Notes: generated by a model from the sequence alone, not told the origin. A DNA stretch of 55,740 nt from CAYRJD01 sp964424585 (GCA_964424585.1 CAYRJD010000015.1:1-55740), one strand, 5' to 3'. Shown: positions 17,272 through 26,090, counted from the first letter of the stretch. Program-made: numbers and translations.

Positions 17272-17526
17272 GTGATTGAACTACTCGCCCAAGCGGAGAA
17301 CGCCCTCGACGGGCTGAAGGCGCTCGGTGCTGGCCTCGGCTACGGCCTGGCCGCCATCGGCCCCGGTGTCGGCATCGGCCTCGTGGTCGGCAACGCCATC
17401 ACCGCGATGGCCCGCCAGCCCGAAGCTGCCGGCATGGTGCGCACCACGATGTTCTTGGGCATCGCGTTTACCGAGGCGCTTGCGCTCATCGGTTTCGTGG
17501 TGTTCATCTTGCTGAACTTCGCGTAG
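17272..17526 (+). CDS. atpE: ATP synthase F0 subunit c
   Basis: An 84-residue hairpin of two membrane helices with the conserved R-Q-P-E loop (residues 48-51) and the ion-binding glutamate E68 in F-T-E-A-L-A-L-I-G. The residue after E68 is alanine, and the sodium-binding pattern (Gln in helix 1, E-S/T in helix 2) is not seen, so proton coupling is expected. GTG start at 17272 follows AGGAGA. Confidence 0.97.
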   Translation: MIELLAQAENALDGLKALGAGLGYGLAAIGPGVGIGLVVGNAITAMARQPEAAGMVRTTMFLGIAFTEALALIGFVVFILLNFA

Positions 17527-17532
17527 GCACCG

Positions 17533-18093
17533 ATGAGCAGCATGTTCGCGGCGGTGTTCCGAGCCGCCGAAGACTCTGAAGCGGTCGCCGAAGCGCCCAA
17601 CCCGATCATCCCCGAGTGGAACGAGGTGATCTGGGGTTCGCTCGCGTTCTTCATTCTGCTGGTCGTAATGTGGAAGTTCGCCTATCCGGCGATCCGCAAG
17701 GCGATGGAGCAGCGCACCGAGCGCATTCAAAACGACATCGACGCAGCGCAAGCGGCCCGCACCGAAGCCGAGCAGAAGTCGACCGAATACGACCAGCTGT
17801 TGGCAGACGCCAACGCCGAGCGTGTGCGGATCATCGACGAGGCGAGAGCCGAAGCCGAGCAGGTGCGCCAGCAACGTCTCGACCAGATCGAGCCGGAAAT
17901 CGCGCAGCGCCGCGCCCAAGCCGAAGCCGACATCGCGGCGGCCAGAGAACGGGCACTCGCCGACGTGCGAGCCGAAATCACGCAGCTGGCCGTGAGCGCT
18001 GCCGAGCAGGTCGTCGGCGCCAGCCTCGACGCCGACCGATACACGGCGCTGGTCAACGACTACATCGACAACCTCCCCAACGGCGAGAGCTGA
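17533..18093 (+). CDS. atpF: ATP synthase F0 subunit b
   Basis: 186 residues: an N-terminal membrane helix (~36-56, V-I-W-G-S-L-A-F-F), then a long charged helix rich in Glu, Arg and Ala. This is the peripheral-stalk dimer that holds F1 to subunit a. Starts 7 bp after atpE; typical length. Confidence 0.95.
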   Translation: MSSMFAAVFRAAEDSEAVAEAPNPIIPEWNEVIWGSLAFFILLVVMWKFAYPAIRKAMEQRTERIQNDIDAAQAARTEAEQKSTEYDQLLADANAERVRIIDEARAEAEQVRQQRLDQIEPEIAQRRAQAEADIAAARERALADVRAEITQLAVSAAEQVVGASLDADRYTALVNDYIDNLPNGES

Positions 18094-18110
18094 GCGGGCA
18101 GAGAGGGCAG

Positions 18111-18134
18111 ATGAGTAGGACGACCGATGAGTAG
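18111..18134 (+). other. Seven-codon mini-ORF overlapping the atpH start
   Basis: An ATG at 18111 opens M-S-R-T-T-D-E and stops at TAG 18132-18134. It overlaps the atpH ATG at 18127, whose own first codons also read M-S-R-T. The first 12 bases at 18111 and 18127 are nearly identical, so this is a tandem duplication of the start region. It may provide translational coupling, or may be only a relic. Confidence 0.5.
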
Positions 18135-18651
18135 AACGCAGGGCTACGCGCAGGCGATCGTCGAGATCGCCGAAGCCGAAGAGCGGCTCGACACGGTTCC
18201 CGACGAGCTGTTCGCCCTCGGCCAGGCGGTCAGTGAAAACGCCGAGCTGCGGCGCACGCTGTCCGACCAGAACATTCCCGCGCAGCGTCGCATCGGCGTC
18301 GTCGAAGACCTGCTGGCAGGCCGGGCGTCGCCGCTCACGCTCAACATCGTGGCGATGCTCGTGGGCGCCGGCCGCGGCGGTGACGTCGGCGAAATCGCCG
18401 AGGAGGTGCTCGCGGCGGCGGCTGCGCGGCGCGGCCAGTCGGTCGCGGTCGTCCGCTCGGTCGTGTCGCTCGACGACGACCAAAAGCGGCGGCTCACCGA
18501 GGCGCTGACCCGCGCCGCGAAGCGGCAGGTGACCATCAACGTTGTGATCGACCCCGAGGTGCTGGGCGGGCTGTCAGCGCAAGTCGGCGACTTGGTGTTT
18601 GACGGCACCGTGCGCACGCGCCTCGACAAGATGAAGGAGAGGTTGGCGTGA
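18127..18651 (+). CDS. atpH: ATP synthase F1 subunit delta
   Basis: The 174-residue product matches the delta (OSCP) subunit that links the b stalk to the top of F1. It has Y-A-Q-A-I-V-E-I-A near the N-terminus and the conserved C-terminal V-L-G-G-L-S-A-Q-V-G-D-L-V-F-D-G-T-V. The stop overlaps the atpA GTG by 4 bases. Confidence 0.94.
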   Translation: MSRTQGYAQAIVEIAEAEERLDTVPDELFALGQAVSENAELRRTLSDQNIPAQRRIGVVEDLLAGRASPLTLNIVAMLVGAGRGGDVGEIAEEVLAAAAARRGQSVAVVRSVVSLDDDQKRRLTEALTRAAKRQVTINVVIDPEVLGGLSAQVGDLVFDGTVRTRLDKMKERLA

Positions 18652-20174
18652 CCGACCTAACGATCAACGTCGACGACATCACGTCGGCGATCCGCAAGAA
18701 CCTCGAGGGCTTCGACCCCGCCGTTGAAGCCGGCACGGTCGGGCACATCCTCGAAGTCGGCGACGGCATCGCCCGCGTGTCGGGGCTGCCCGGCGCATCG
18801 GTGAACGAGATTCTCGAGTTCGCCAGCGGCGACGTCGGCCTGGCGCTCAACCTAGACGAAGAGTCGATCGGCGCCGTCGTGCTCGGCAACGTCGACCACA
18901 TAGAAGAGGGTCAGCCGGTGCGTGCCACCGGCCGCATCCTCTCGGTGCCCGTCGGCGATGCTGTGCTGGGGCGCGTCGTCAACGCGCTCGGCCAGCCCAT
19001 CGACGGGCGCGGCGACATCGTCGGTGCCACGCAGCGCCGCATGGAAATTCAGGCGCCGGGCGTGATGGGGCGCAAGCCCGTGCACGAGCCGCTGCAGACC
19101 GGCATCAAGGCCATCGACTCGATGACGCCCGTCGGACGTGGCCAGCGCGAGCTGATCATCGGCGACCGCAAGACCGGCAAGACGTCGGTGGCCGTCGACA
19201 CGATCCTCAACCAGGCAGGCCTCGGCGTCAAGTGCATTTACGTCGCCATCGGGCAGAAGGGCTCGACGGTCGCGCAGGTCGTCAACACGCTCGCCGAGCG
19301 CGGCGCAATGGAGTACACGGCGGTGGTCTCCGCGCCGGCGTCAGACCCGGCGCCGTTCAAGTACCTCGCGCCGTATGCGGGCTGCGCGATGGGCCAGCAC
19401 TGGATGGAAAACGGCGACCACGCGCTGATCGTCTACGACGACCTGACCAAGCAGGCCGAGGCGTATCGACAGCTGTCACTGCTGCTGCGCCGCCCGCCCG
19501 GACGCGAGGCATACCCGGGCGACGTCTTCTACCTCCACAGCCGTTTGCTCGAACGGGCCGCGAAGCTCAACGACGAGCGGGGCGCTGGCTCGCTGACGGC
19601 ACTGCCGATCATCGAGACCAAAGCGGGCGACGTCTCCGCCTACATCCCGACCAACGTTATTTCCATTACCGACGGCCAGATTTACTTACAAGACGACCTG
19701 TTCAAATCGGGCGTGCGGCCAGCGGTCGACGTCGGCATCTCGGTGTCGCGGGTCGGCTCGGCCGCGCAGACCAAGGCGATGAAGGGCGTCGCGGGAACGC
19801 TGAAGATCGACCTCGCGCAGTTCCGCGACTTAGAGGCGTTCGCCACGTTCGGCTCCGAACTCGATGCCGTGTCGGCCGCTCAGCTGGCGCGCGGCTACCG
19901 GCTGGTCGAGCTGCTCAAGCAGAACCTCAACTCGCCGATGCCGGTCGAAGAGCAGGTGGTCGTCATCTACGCGGGCACCAACGGCTACACCGATGACGTC
20001 GCGGTCGAAGACACCCAGCAGTTCGAAACCGAGCTGCTTGAGTTCATGCGCAACAGCCACGCGGCGATGCTCGAATCGATCCGCCAGACCGGCGAGATGG
20101 ACGAGGGCGCGCTCAAGGCGGCGGTCGAAGCGTTCGTGGCAACGTTCGAGGGAGTGTCAACGAGCGATGGCTAG
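18648..20174 (+). CDS. atpA: ATP synthase F1 subunit alpha
   Basis: 508 residues, full length for the non-catalytic nucleotide-binding alpha subunit. The P-loop G-D-R-K-T-G-K-T is at 172-179. GTG start overlaps atpH; the 3' end overlaps atpG by 8 bases. Confidence 0.98.
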   Translation: MTDLTINVDDITSAIRKNLEGFDPAVEAGTVGHILEVGDGIARVSGLPGASVNEILEFASGDVGLALNLDEESIGAVVLGNVDHIEEGQPVRATGRILSVPVGDAVLGRVVNALGQPIDGRGDIVGATQRRMEIQAPGVMGRKPVHEPLQTGIKAIDSMTPVGRGQRELIIGDRKTGKTSVAVDTILNQAGLGVKCIYVAIGQKGSTVAQVVNTLAERGAMEYTAVVSAPASDPAPFKYLAPYAGCAMGQHWMENGDHALIVYDDLTKQAEAYRQLSLLLRRPPGREAYPGDVFYLHSRLLERAAKLNDERGAGSLTALPIIETKAGDVSAYIPTNVISITDGQIYLQDDLFKSGVRPAVDVGISVSRVGSAAQTKAMKGVAGTLKIDLAQFRDLEAFATFGSELDAVSAAQLARGYRLVELLKQNLNSPMPVEEQVVVIYAGTNGYTDDVAVEDTQQFETELLEFMRNSHAAMLESIRQTGEMDEGALKAAVEAFVATFEGVSTSDG

Positions 20175-21213
20175 CGGCCAGGAGCGCATTCTTCGCCGAC
20201 GCATTCGTTCGATCGATGCCACGAAGAAGATCACGCGCGCCATGGAGTTGATCGCCGCGTCTCGCATCGTCAAGGCGATGGCGAGGGTGCGGGCAGCCAA
20301 GCCGTACAGCGAGAAGGTCACCGCCGTTATCGCGAACCTCGCGGAGGCGGGCGGCGAGGTCAACCACCCGCTGCTGCGGCCGGCCGACGAGCAAGCGCTC
20401 GCGCCCGAGGTCACCCGCCGCAACGCGTATGTGGTGCTGGCGGCCGACCGCGGGCTGTGCGGCGGCTACAACAACAACGTCTTGCGGGCGGTCGAGCGGT
20501 CGATAGCAGCAGACGCCGAGGTCGGCACCGGCTACCGGCTGGTGCTGGCTGGGCGCAAGGCGCAGGGCTACTTTCGTTTCCGCGGCTACGACATCGGCGA
20601 GACGTTTGACGGTTTCAGCGACCAGCCGAGCTACGCGGACGCCCAGCGGGTCGCCGCCGCGGCGACCGAGCTGTTCGAGAGCGGCGACTGCCAGAAGGTG
20701 ATGCTCGCCTACACGCAGTTCTTTTCCGCTGGCACCCAAGAGGTCGCGGTCGCCCCGTTCATGCCGCTCGATCGGTCGGTGCTGGGCGGTGGCGATGGCG
20801 GCGCGGTCGGCGAAGCTGGCGAAGCCGCCGCCGCTCCAGCCGCCGATCACGGCAGCGACGCGGCGAACGGCGGGGCCGCCGGCGGGTATGAGTTTGAGCC
20901 CGAGCCCGCCGCCATCTTGGAGCGCCTGTTGCCTCGCTACGCCGAGGCTCGCATGTACTCGGCGCTGCTTGAGGCGTCGGCTTCTGAGCACGCCGCTCGG
21001 CAGCGAGCGATGAAAGCCGCGACCGACAACGCCGAAGACTTGAAGGTCACTCTCACCCGCGTGATGAACCGCGCTCGCCAAGACGCCATCACCACCGAGA
21101 TCATGGAAATCGTCGGCGGCGCAGAAGCGCTCGCCCAAGGTGGCGACCGACCGGTCGACCTGCTGTCTGACACCATCGAAGCTCGCACCGCCGACCTGTT
21201 TCAGGCTCGCTAG
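20167..21213 (+). CDS. atpG: ATP synthase F1 subunit gamma, with Ala/Gly-rich insertion
   Basis: The rotor shaft subunit. N-terminal R-I-R-S-I-D-A-T-K-K-I-T-R-A-M-E-L and the C-terminal S-E-H-A-A-R…A-M-K-A-A-T-D-N-A block are canonical. Between M-P-L-D and Y-E-F-E-P (residues ~206-240) there is an extra ~35-residue segment of Gly, Ala, Glu and Asp. This makes the protein 348 residues, longer than the usual ~290-310. Start ATG 20167, overlapping the atpA stop; longer open frame upstream is atpA read out of frame. Confidence 0.95.
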   Translation: MASGQERILRRRIRSIDATKKITRAMELIAASRIVKAMARVRAAKPYSEKVTAVIANLAEAGGEVNHPLLRPADEQALAPEVTRRNAYVVLAADRGLCGGYNNNVLRAVERSIAADAEVGTGYRLVLAGRKAQGYFRFRGYDIGETFDGFSDQPSYADAQRVAAAATELFESGDCQKVMLAYTQFFSAGTQEVAVAPFMPLDRSVLGGGDGGAVGEAGEAAAAPAADHGSDAANGGAAGGYEFEPEPAAILERLLPRYAEARMYSALLEASASEHAARQRAMKAATDNAEDLKVTLTRVMNRARQDAITTEIMEIVGGAEALAQGGDRPVDLLSDTIEARTADLFQAR

Positions 21214-21271
21214 CGGGCCTCCCTTTCTCGACACACCGAACGCAAACCCGAAATACCAGGAGCAACCTCAA

Positions 21272-22729
21272 GTGACAATGACCGAACCCGCAACCGGCAC
21301 CGTCTCGACGGCAAACGGCGCGCCCGCCGATGGCCGTGTCGTGGCTATCGCCGGCCCGGTGATCGACGCAGAGTTCCCGCCGGGCGACATTCCCGAAATC
21401 AACACCGCCGTGCAGATGACGGTTGAACTCGAAGGCCAAGAGGTGGTGATCACCGGCGAGGTCGCGCAGCAGATCGGCGACAACCGTGTGCGCATCGTGT
21501 CGATGAAGGCGACCGACGGGCTGACCCGCAACATGCCGGTTCGCAACACCGGTCGCGGCATCACCGTGCCGGTCGGCGACGGCGTGCTGGGGCACATCTT
21601 CAACGTGCTGGGCGAGCCGCTCGACGCGGAGTCGATCGACGGCATCGACGATCGCTGGGAGATTCACCGTCCCGCGCCGGCGTTCGACACGCTCGAACCC
21701 AAGGCGACGATGTTCGAGTCGGGCATCAAGGTGATCGACCTGCTAGAGCCGTATGTCGAAGGCGGAAAGATCGGTCTGTTCGGCGGTGCCGGCGTCGGCA
21801 AGACGGTGCTGATCACCGAGATGATCAACCGTGTCGCCAGCCAGCACGGCGGCGTGTCGGTGTTCGCCGGCGTGGGCGAGCGCACCCGTGAGGGCACCGA
21901 CTTGTACCTGGAAATGGAAGAGTCGGGCGTGCTTGAGAAGACCGCGCTCGTGTTCGGCCAGATGGACGAGCCGCCAGGCGTGCGCCTGCGGGTTGCGCTG
22001 TCGGCGCTGACGATGGCCGAGTACTTCCGCGACGTTCAAGGCCAAGAGGTGCTGCTGTTCGTCGACAACATCTTCCGGTTTGTTCAGGCTGGTTCGGAGG
22101 TGTCGACGCTGCTGGGCCGCATGCCCTCAGCGGTGGGCTACCAGCCAAACCTCGCCGATGAGATGGGCGAGCTACAAGAGCGCATCACGTCGACCGCCGG
22201 TCACTCGATTACGTCGCTGCAGGCCGTGTATGTGCCGGCCGACGACTACACCGATCCGGCGCCGTTCACCACGTTCACGCACCTAGATGCGACCACCGAG
22301 TTGAGCCGCCAGATCGCGTCGCTGGGCATCTATCCGGCGGTCGATCCGCTGGCGTCGACGTCGACGATTCTCTCACCAGAGGTGGTCGGCCAGCGGCACT
22401 ACGACGTGGCCCGGCGGGTGCAAGAAATTTTGCAGCGCTACAAGGAGCTGCAAGACATCATCGCCATCTTGGGTCTCGACGAGCTGTCGGAAGAAGACCG
22501 CATCACGGTTGATCGGGCCCGCAAGATTCAGCGGTTCTTGAGCCAGCCGTTCTTCGTGGCGGAGGTGTTTACCGGTTTGGCGGGCGTGTTCGTGCCGATC
22601 GCAGAGACCATCGAGAGCTTTGAGATGCTGTGCAACGGCGAACTCGACGAGCTGCCCGAGCAGGCGTTTTTGAACGTCGGCAACGCCGAAGCTGCGATGG
22701 CGAAAGCCCGCGAGCTGCAGGCCAGCTAG
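21272..22729 (+). CDS. atpD: ATP synthase F1 subunit beta
   Basis: The 485-residue catalytic subunit, with P-loop G-G-A-G-V-G-K-T at 171-178 and G-E-R-T-R-E-G just after. GTG 21272 was chosen over ATG 21278 because AGGAG at 21258-21262 is 9 bases away. Upstream open frame overlaps atpG and is not coding. Confidence 0.98.
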   Translation: MTMTEPATGTVSTANGAPADGRVVAIAGPVIDAEFPPGDIPEINTAVQMTVELEGQEVVITGEVAQQIGDNRVRIVSMKATDGLTRNMPVRNTGRGITVPVGDGVLGHIFNVLGEPLDAESIDGIDDRWEIHRPAPAFDTLEPKATMFESGIKVIDLLEPYVEGGKIGLFGGAGVGKTVLITEMINRVASQHGGVSVFAGVGERTREGTDLYLEMEESGVLEKTALVFGQMDEPPGVRLRVALSALTMAEYFRDVQGQEVLLFVDNIFRFVQAGSEVSTLLGRMPSAVGYQPNLADEMGELQERITSTAGHSITSLQAVYVPADDYTDPAPFTTFTHLDATTELSRQIASLGIYPAVDPLASTSTILSPEVVGQRHYDVARRVQEILQRYKELQDIIAILGLDELSEEDRITVDRARKIQRFLSQPFFVAEVFTGLAGVFVPIAETIESFEMLCNGELDELPEQAFLNVGNAEAAMAKARELQAS

Positions 22730-22754
22730 GGCTGCTGGCTAGGTAGGCAGGGCC

Positions 22755-23138
22755 ATGCAGGTTGAGTTGGTCTCACCGGAGGCGGTGCTGTTCAGCGGCG
22801 AGTGCACCCAAGTGGTGACGCGCACGGTCGACGGCGACATCGCGTTTTTGAACGAGCACGCCAAGTTCATCGGCGCGCTCGACGTCGGTCAAACCCAGCT
22901 GTGGGCGACCGACGGCGTCGTCACGCTGGCGTTGAACCGAGGCTTCGTTGAGGTCAGCGACAACGTCGTGACGATCTTGTCTGATGCCGCGTTTTCCGCC
23001 GAGCAGATCGATGTTGACGAAGCTCAGGCCGACCTCGCTGCCGCCCAGCAAGCGCTCGCAGCCGACGGCGACGACGAAGAGGCCAAAGCCGCTCTCGCCT
23101 GGGCGCAAACCCGCCTCGACGTAGCCGCCGCCACCTAG
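22755..23138 (+). CDS. atpC: ATP synthase F1 subunit epsilon
   Basis: 127 residues, with the epsilon N-terminal beta-sandwich (M-Q-V-E-L-V-S-P-E, then F-L-N-E-H-A-K-F-I-G-A-L) and a C-terminal helical hairpin rich in Ala, Asp and Gln. Last gene of the operon; it couples rotation to F1 and can inhibit ATP hydrolysis. Confidence 0.94.
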   Translation: MQVELVSPEAVLFSGECTQVVTRTVDGDIAFLNEHAKFIGALDVGQTQLWATDGVVTLALNRGFVEVSDNVVTILSDAAFSAEQIDVDEAQADLAAAQQALAADGDDEEAKAALAWAQTRLDVAAAT

Positions 23139-23162
23139 CCCCAGCCCTCCGGCCGCCCTCAC

Positions 23163-23178
23163 GCCCCACCTAGGGGGC
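23163..23178 (+). terminator. Weak hairpin after the atp operon
   Basis: GCCCC (23163-23167) and GGGGC (23174-23178) can pair around a 6-base loop, 25 bases after the atpC stop. There is no T-tract, so an intrinsic terminator is possible but poorly supported. Confidence 0.3.
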
Positions 23179-23184
23179 ACCCAG

Positions 23185-23297
23185 CACGGGCCACCTCACC
23201 TAGCGTTTGCCACCTGCGCTAGCGCGGGCCATCTCAGCTAGCGTTTGCCACCTGCGCTAGCACGGGCCACCTCAGCTAGCGTTTGCCACCTGCGTCG
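23185..23297. repeat. Three tandem 38-bp repeats with internal inverted repeats
   Basis: Units start at 23185, 23223 and 23261, head to tail with no spacers. They differ at only a few positions, and the third loses its last bases. In the first two units CTAGCG and CGCTAG flank an 11-base loop containing TTTGCCACCTG; in the second the arms extend to 7 bp. The array ends right at the Shine-Dalgarno of the following ATPase gene, so it fills that gene's whole leader. Operator, attenuator or expanded spacer DNA are all possible. Confidence 0.85.
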
Positions 23298-23310
23298 AGG
23301 AGAAATCACC

Positions 23311-24603
23311 GTGCCGTACTACCATCGCATCGTAGAACGACAGCTGCACGACCACCTCCGCGAGCACGCCGCGGTGCTTATCGAGGGTGCGCGTGGCGTA
23401 GGGAAGACGACCACGGCTAGCCAGGTCGCGGCTACGGTCTTTGAACTTCAGAACGAAGCGACGCTCGAACGCCTCACCGAAGACCCCGACATCATCTTGC
23501 GCTCGCCTACTCCGGTGCTCGTCGACGAGTGGCCGAGCCACCCGCGTGTGATGAACACCATCAAGCTGGCAGTCGATAAAGACAGCGCGCCTGGGCAGTT
23601 CATACTCACGGGCAGTCCCAGCAAGGAGCTGCCTGAAGACGTTCACACTGGCATCGGGCGGGTGGTGCCGATGACCATGCGGCCGATGTCGCTCGCCGAA
23701 AGGCCGGACTTCGAGCCCACGGTGTCGCTCGCTGATCTCTTGTCGGGCGGCGGCGCCGAGATAGGAGGCAGCTCAGAGGTCACCAAGTTCGACTACGCCA
23801 CCGCACTGATGCGCTCAGGTTTTCCGCAGTGCTACGAGCGGCCAGAGCGTTACGCGAGAGACTTCGTGGGCGCGTACCTGCGCCAGCTGGTCAGCCTTGA
23901 TATGCGTTCTGGCAACCGAAACATTTCGACCGCTGCGATCACCAGATGGCTCAGCTCGTATGCGGAAGCAGTCTCAACGGAAACTGATTTTGAGAAGATC
24001 AGAAAACGGGTTCACCGTCAAGACGAGTCGAGCACGGTTGCAGAGTCAACGGTGATCAGGTACCGCAACTCTCTTGAGTCACTGGCGATCATCGAGCCGC
24101 TCCAAGGTTGGCACCCGCCGCTGTCGCCCATCTCGAAGACGAAGAAAACGGCGCTTCACCACTTGGTCGATCCGGCACTGGCGGCCCACCTGATGGGCTT
24201 TCGTGAGCCAGACAACCTGCTCGACACCGAGCTTGCGCCCGACAGCAGACATGCGCCAGGCAAGAAAATCTTCGGACTGCTCTTTCAGTCGTTGGTTACT
24301 CAGTCGGTGCGGGTTTACGCGCAGGCGCACGGTGCCGATGTCTACTGGATGGGGACGCAGAAATCGAAGAGCAAGGTGCCGCGCGAGGTCGACATCGTTG
24401 TGCGCACTCCCGCAGGACACATCGTCGCCATCGAAGTCAAGTCAGCCAGCACCGTGGCCTACAACGACGTGGCACACTTGCTCTGGCTGCGCGACCAGCT
24501 CGGCTACCAGTGGGCTGACGGCGTTGTCGTCAACACCGGCTCGGAGGCATACCGACGCGACGACGGCATCGCAGTCGTGCCTGCAGCGTTGCTGGGGCCC
24601 TAG
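23311..24603 (+). CDS. AAA ATPase with DUF4143 / nuclease-like C-terminus
   Basis: 430 residues. The N-terminal AAA domain (AAA_14 type) has a P-loop G-A-R-G-V-G-K-T at 26-33, Walker B P-V-L-V-D-E-W and the sensor-like F-I-L-T-G-S. The C-terminal DUF4143 region carries R-E-V-D-I-V-V…I-A-I-E-V-K-S, which has the D…E-x-K spacing of PD-(D/E)xK nucleases. Such proteins are common and sporadic in bacterial accessory regions; their role is not settled, and toxin-antitoxin-like or defence links have been suggested. GTG 23311 is preferred because AGGAGA at 23298-23303 is 7 bases upstream. It is convergent with the HisI-like gene, and the two stop codons share CTAG (4-bp overlap). Confidence 0.85.
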   Translation: MPYYHRIVERQLHDHLREHAAVLIEGARGVGKTTTASQVAATVFELQNEATLERLTEDPDIILRSPTPVLVDEWPSHPRVMNTIKLAVDKDSAPGQFILTGSPSKELPEDVHTGIGRVVPMTMRPMSLAERPDFEPTVSLADLLSGGGAEIGGSSEVTKFDYATALMRSGFPQCYERPERYARDFVGAYLRQLVSLDMRSGNRNISTAAITRWLSSYAEAVSTETDFEKIRKRVHRQDESSTVAESTVIRYRNSLESLAIIEPLQGWHPPLSPISKTKKTALHHLVDPALAAHLMGFREPDNLLDTELAPDSRHAPGKKIFGLLFQSLVTQSVRVYAQAHGADVYWMGTQKSKSKVPREVDIVVRTPAGHIVAIEVKSASTVAYNDVAHLLWLRDQLGYQWADGVVVNTGSEAYRRDDGIAVVPAALLGP

Positions 24604-25010
24604 ACGAACTCCAGCTCACCCAGTGATGTGAGCCTTCTGTAGTAGCACCCCGCCCGGCTGCTGCCGTCGGCGTTGGTCGTATGGCATGCTCCTCCGCCGT
24701 CGCGCCGCACGAGGTACAGCAGCGAGTTCTGCTCGCAGTTGACCCGCACGTCGACGAGGCTGAGCGTGTCGCCAGACGTCGCACCCTTGTGCCAGATCTC
24801 GTTGCGCGACGTCGAATACAGCACCGCGCTTTGACGTTCGAGCGTCAACCGCAACGCTTCGTCGTTGGCGTAGCCCACAAACAGAACTTCGCCAGTGTCC
24901 ACGCACTGCAGCGCCACCGGCACGACCTGGTGCCCCGCCGCGCCAATCTGCGCGAGCTTCGAAAAATCAACCCGCGCCGCCAACCCCTCTTCGAGGTCAA
25001 TGTCTGTCAT
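24600..25010 (-). CDS. Divergent HisI-like phosphoribosyl-AMP cyclohydrolase
   Basis: The 136-residue protein has the HisI fold signature: V-x-P-V-A-L-Q near the N-terminus, G-Y-A-N-D-E-A-L, I-W-H-K-G-A-T-S-G (72-80) and the three zinc-ligand cysteines (C92, C109 in A-C-H-T, C122). HisI opens the purine ring of PR-AMP in histidine synthesis. However, the Mg2+-binding D-C-D-x-D of known HisI reads N-C-E-Q-N here (91-95), and the tail has G-C-Y-Y-R rather than S-C-F. This marks a distinct subfamily that may act on a related substrate. No other his genes are nearby. ATG start at 25010. Confidence 0.8.
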   Translation of the reverse strand: MTDIDLEEGLAARVDFSKLAQIGAAGHQVVPVALQCVDTGEVLFVGYANDEALRLTLERQSAVLYSTSRNEIWHKGATSGDTLSLVDVRVNCEQNSLLYLVRRDGGGACHTTNADGSSRAGCYYRRLTSLGELEFV

Positions 25011-25037
25011 CGGCTGTTGCTCCAGTTGTCCACGCGA

Positions 25038-26090
25038 TCAGGTCTCCGACCGCAGGTGATACACGATTGCGGCATCGAGGCGTCGTTCAGGCTTGAGTCT
25101 ACGCTCGCCGCCATTGAGAATGACCTCTCTAAGCAGGTCTCGCGATACCCGTGGAGAGGAGTAACGGTTGCCCGCAACGTAGTCAAACCTTCCCCTGCTC
25201 AAGAGGTCGTGGAGTGCCCGCACGTGACGTGCGACATCTCTCTGTGGACGAGTCACCGTCTTGCCCATCGAGTGCGCCGCCCGATCTACCGTTAGCTTCA
25301 GTATCGCCACGTCTGACCACACATGAACGTCAAAGCACATCTCTGCGAGCGCAAAGGACTGCCCCTTTGTCTTCCACGTAGGCTGAACCAGAAAGGGTGA
25401 CTGAAGCTGGGTGGTCGCTTGGATTACGCGCTCTAGGGCATCGACTAATGCCTGCCGGTGTGTCAACATCTCGGTTACGTTGTCCCAACCCGTAGAGGAA
25501 ACGCCGTCATAGACCGGTTGAAGGAGGTCTAGCACCTGCTGCCTAGCGATGGCATTACGAGGTTCACTCAACGATGTCGCCAAGCCCAGCATCGCGTAGG
25601 CAGACGTAATGGGGCGAATCACCAGCTCCGGAGCCCAACGTTCCTCGGGCTTTCCTGCGGTTCCTTTGTCGGGCACGACTGTCAACTTGATTTCAAGCGG
25701 TCGCCAAGGGCCATCGCTGTTGCTCACGACGAGATCAATTTTCGTTGAAGCGCCATCGTCCTGAGTTGTATTGCGCACTAGGTCACGATAAGGCGCAAAG
25801 CCTGTCTCGAAATCGTAAAATGTATGCTTCCATTTTGTATCGCCAACGACGTCATCCATCGTCCAGACACCAGGCTTCGCTGCTACTGCGCTCTGGTCGT
25901 TTGGCTCACTTGAAGGCGTTACGACAACCGCGACCGGCGCTAGTGTCTGGTCTCTCATGTAAAGACACAGGGCGAGAGGAAACGTCGCGTTGAACGAATT
26001 CTTGCCCCACAGCGACTTGTTGGCTGCCGACGATCGATTGTTGTTCTCGGCGGTCAAGCCGTACAGGGCTGGTTCGCTAGCGGGCGACAC
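25038..26090 (-). CDS. HindVP-family type II restriction endonuclease
   Basis: The 350-residue protein has the HindVP-family N-terminus: Y-G-L-T, then W-G-K-N-S-F-N-A-T-F-P-L-A-L. A PD-(D/E)xK-type site follows: K-I-D-L-V-V-S with D119, then L-E-I-K (E133, K135). The prototype cuts GRCGYC; specificity here is inferred only from family. The reading frame is intact. GTG start at 26090 lies inside the 3' end of the methyltransferase gene (14-bp overlap), so production should be coupled to it. GC is lower than in the flanking core genes, suggesting transfer. The partner methyltransferase has a frameshift, which makes an active endonuclease hazardous unless something else protects the DNA. Confidence 0.85.
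   Translation of the reverse strand: MSPASEPALYGLTAENNNRSSAANKSLWGKNSFNATFPLALCLYMRDQTLAPVAVVVTPSSEPNDQSAVAAKPGVWTMDDVVGDTKWKHTFYDFETGFAPYRDLVRNTTQDDGASTKIDLVVSNSDGPWRPLEIKLTVVPDKGTAGKPEERWAPELVIRPITSAYAMLGLATSLSEPRNAIARQQVLDLLQPVYDGVSSTGWDNVTEMLTHRQALVDALERVIQATTQLQSPFLVQPTWKTKGQSFALAEMCFDVHVWSDVAILKLTVDRAAHSMGKTVTRPQRDVARHVRALHDLLSRGRFDYVAGNRYSSPRVSRDLLREVILNGGERRLKPERRLDAAIVYHLRSET

Noticed and set aside
23185..23297. Possible CRISPR array
   Set aside because: Units are contiguous with no spacers and there are no cas genes nearby.
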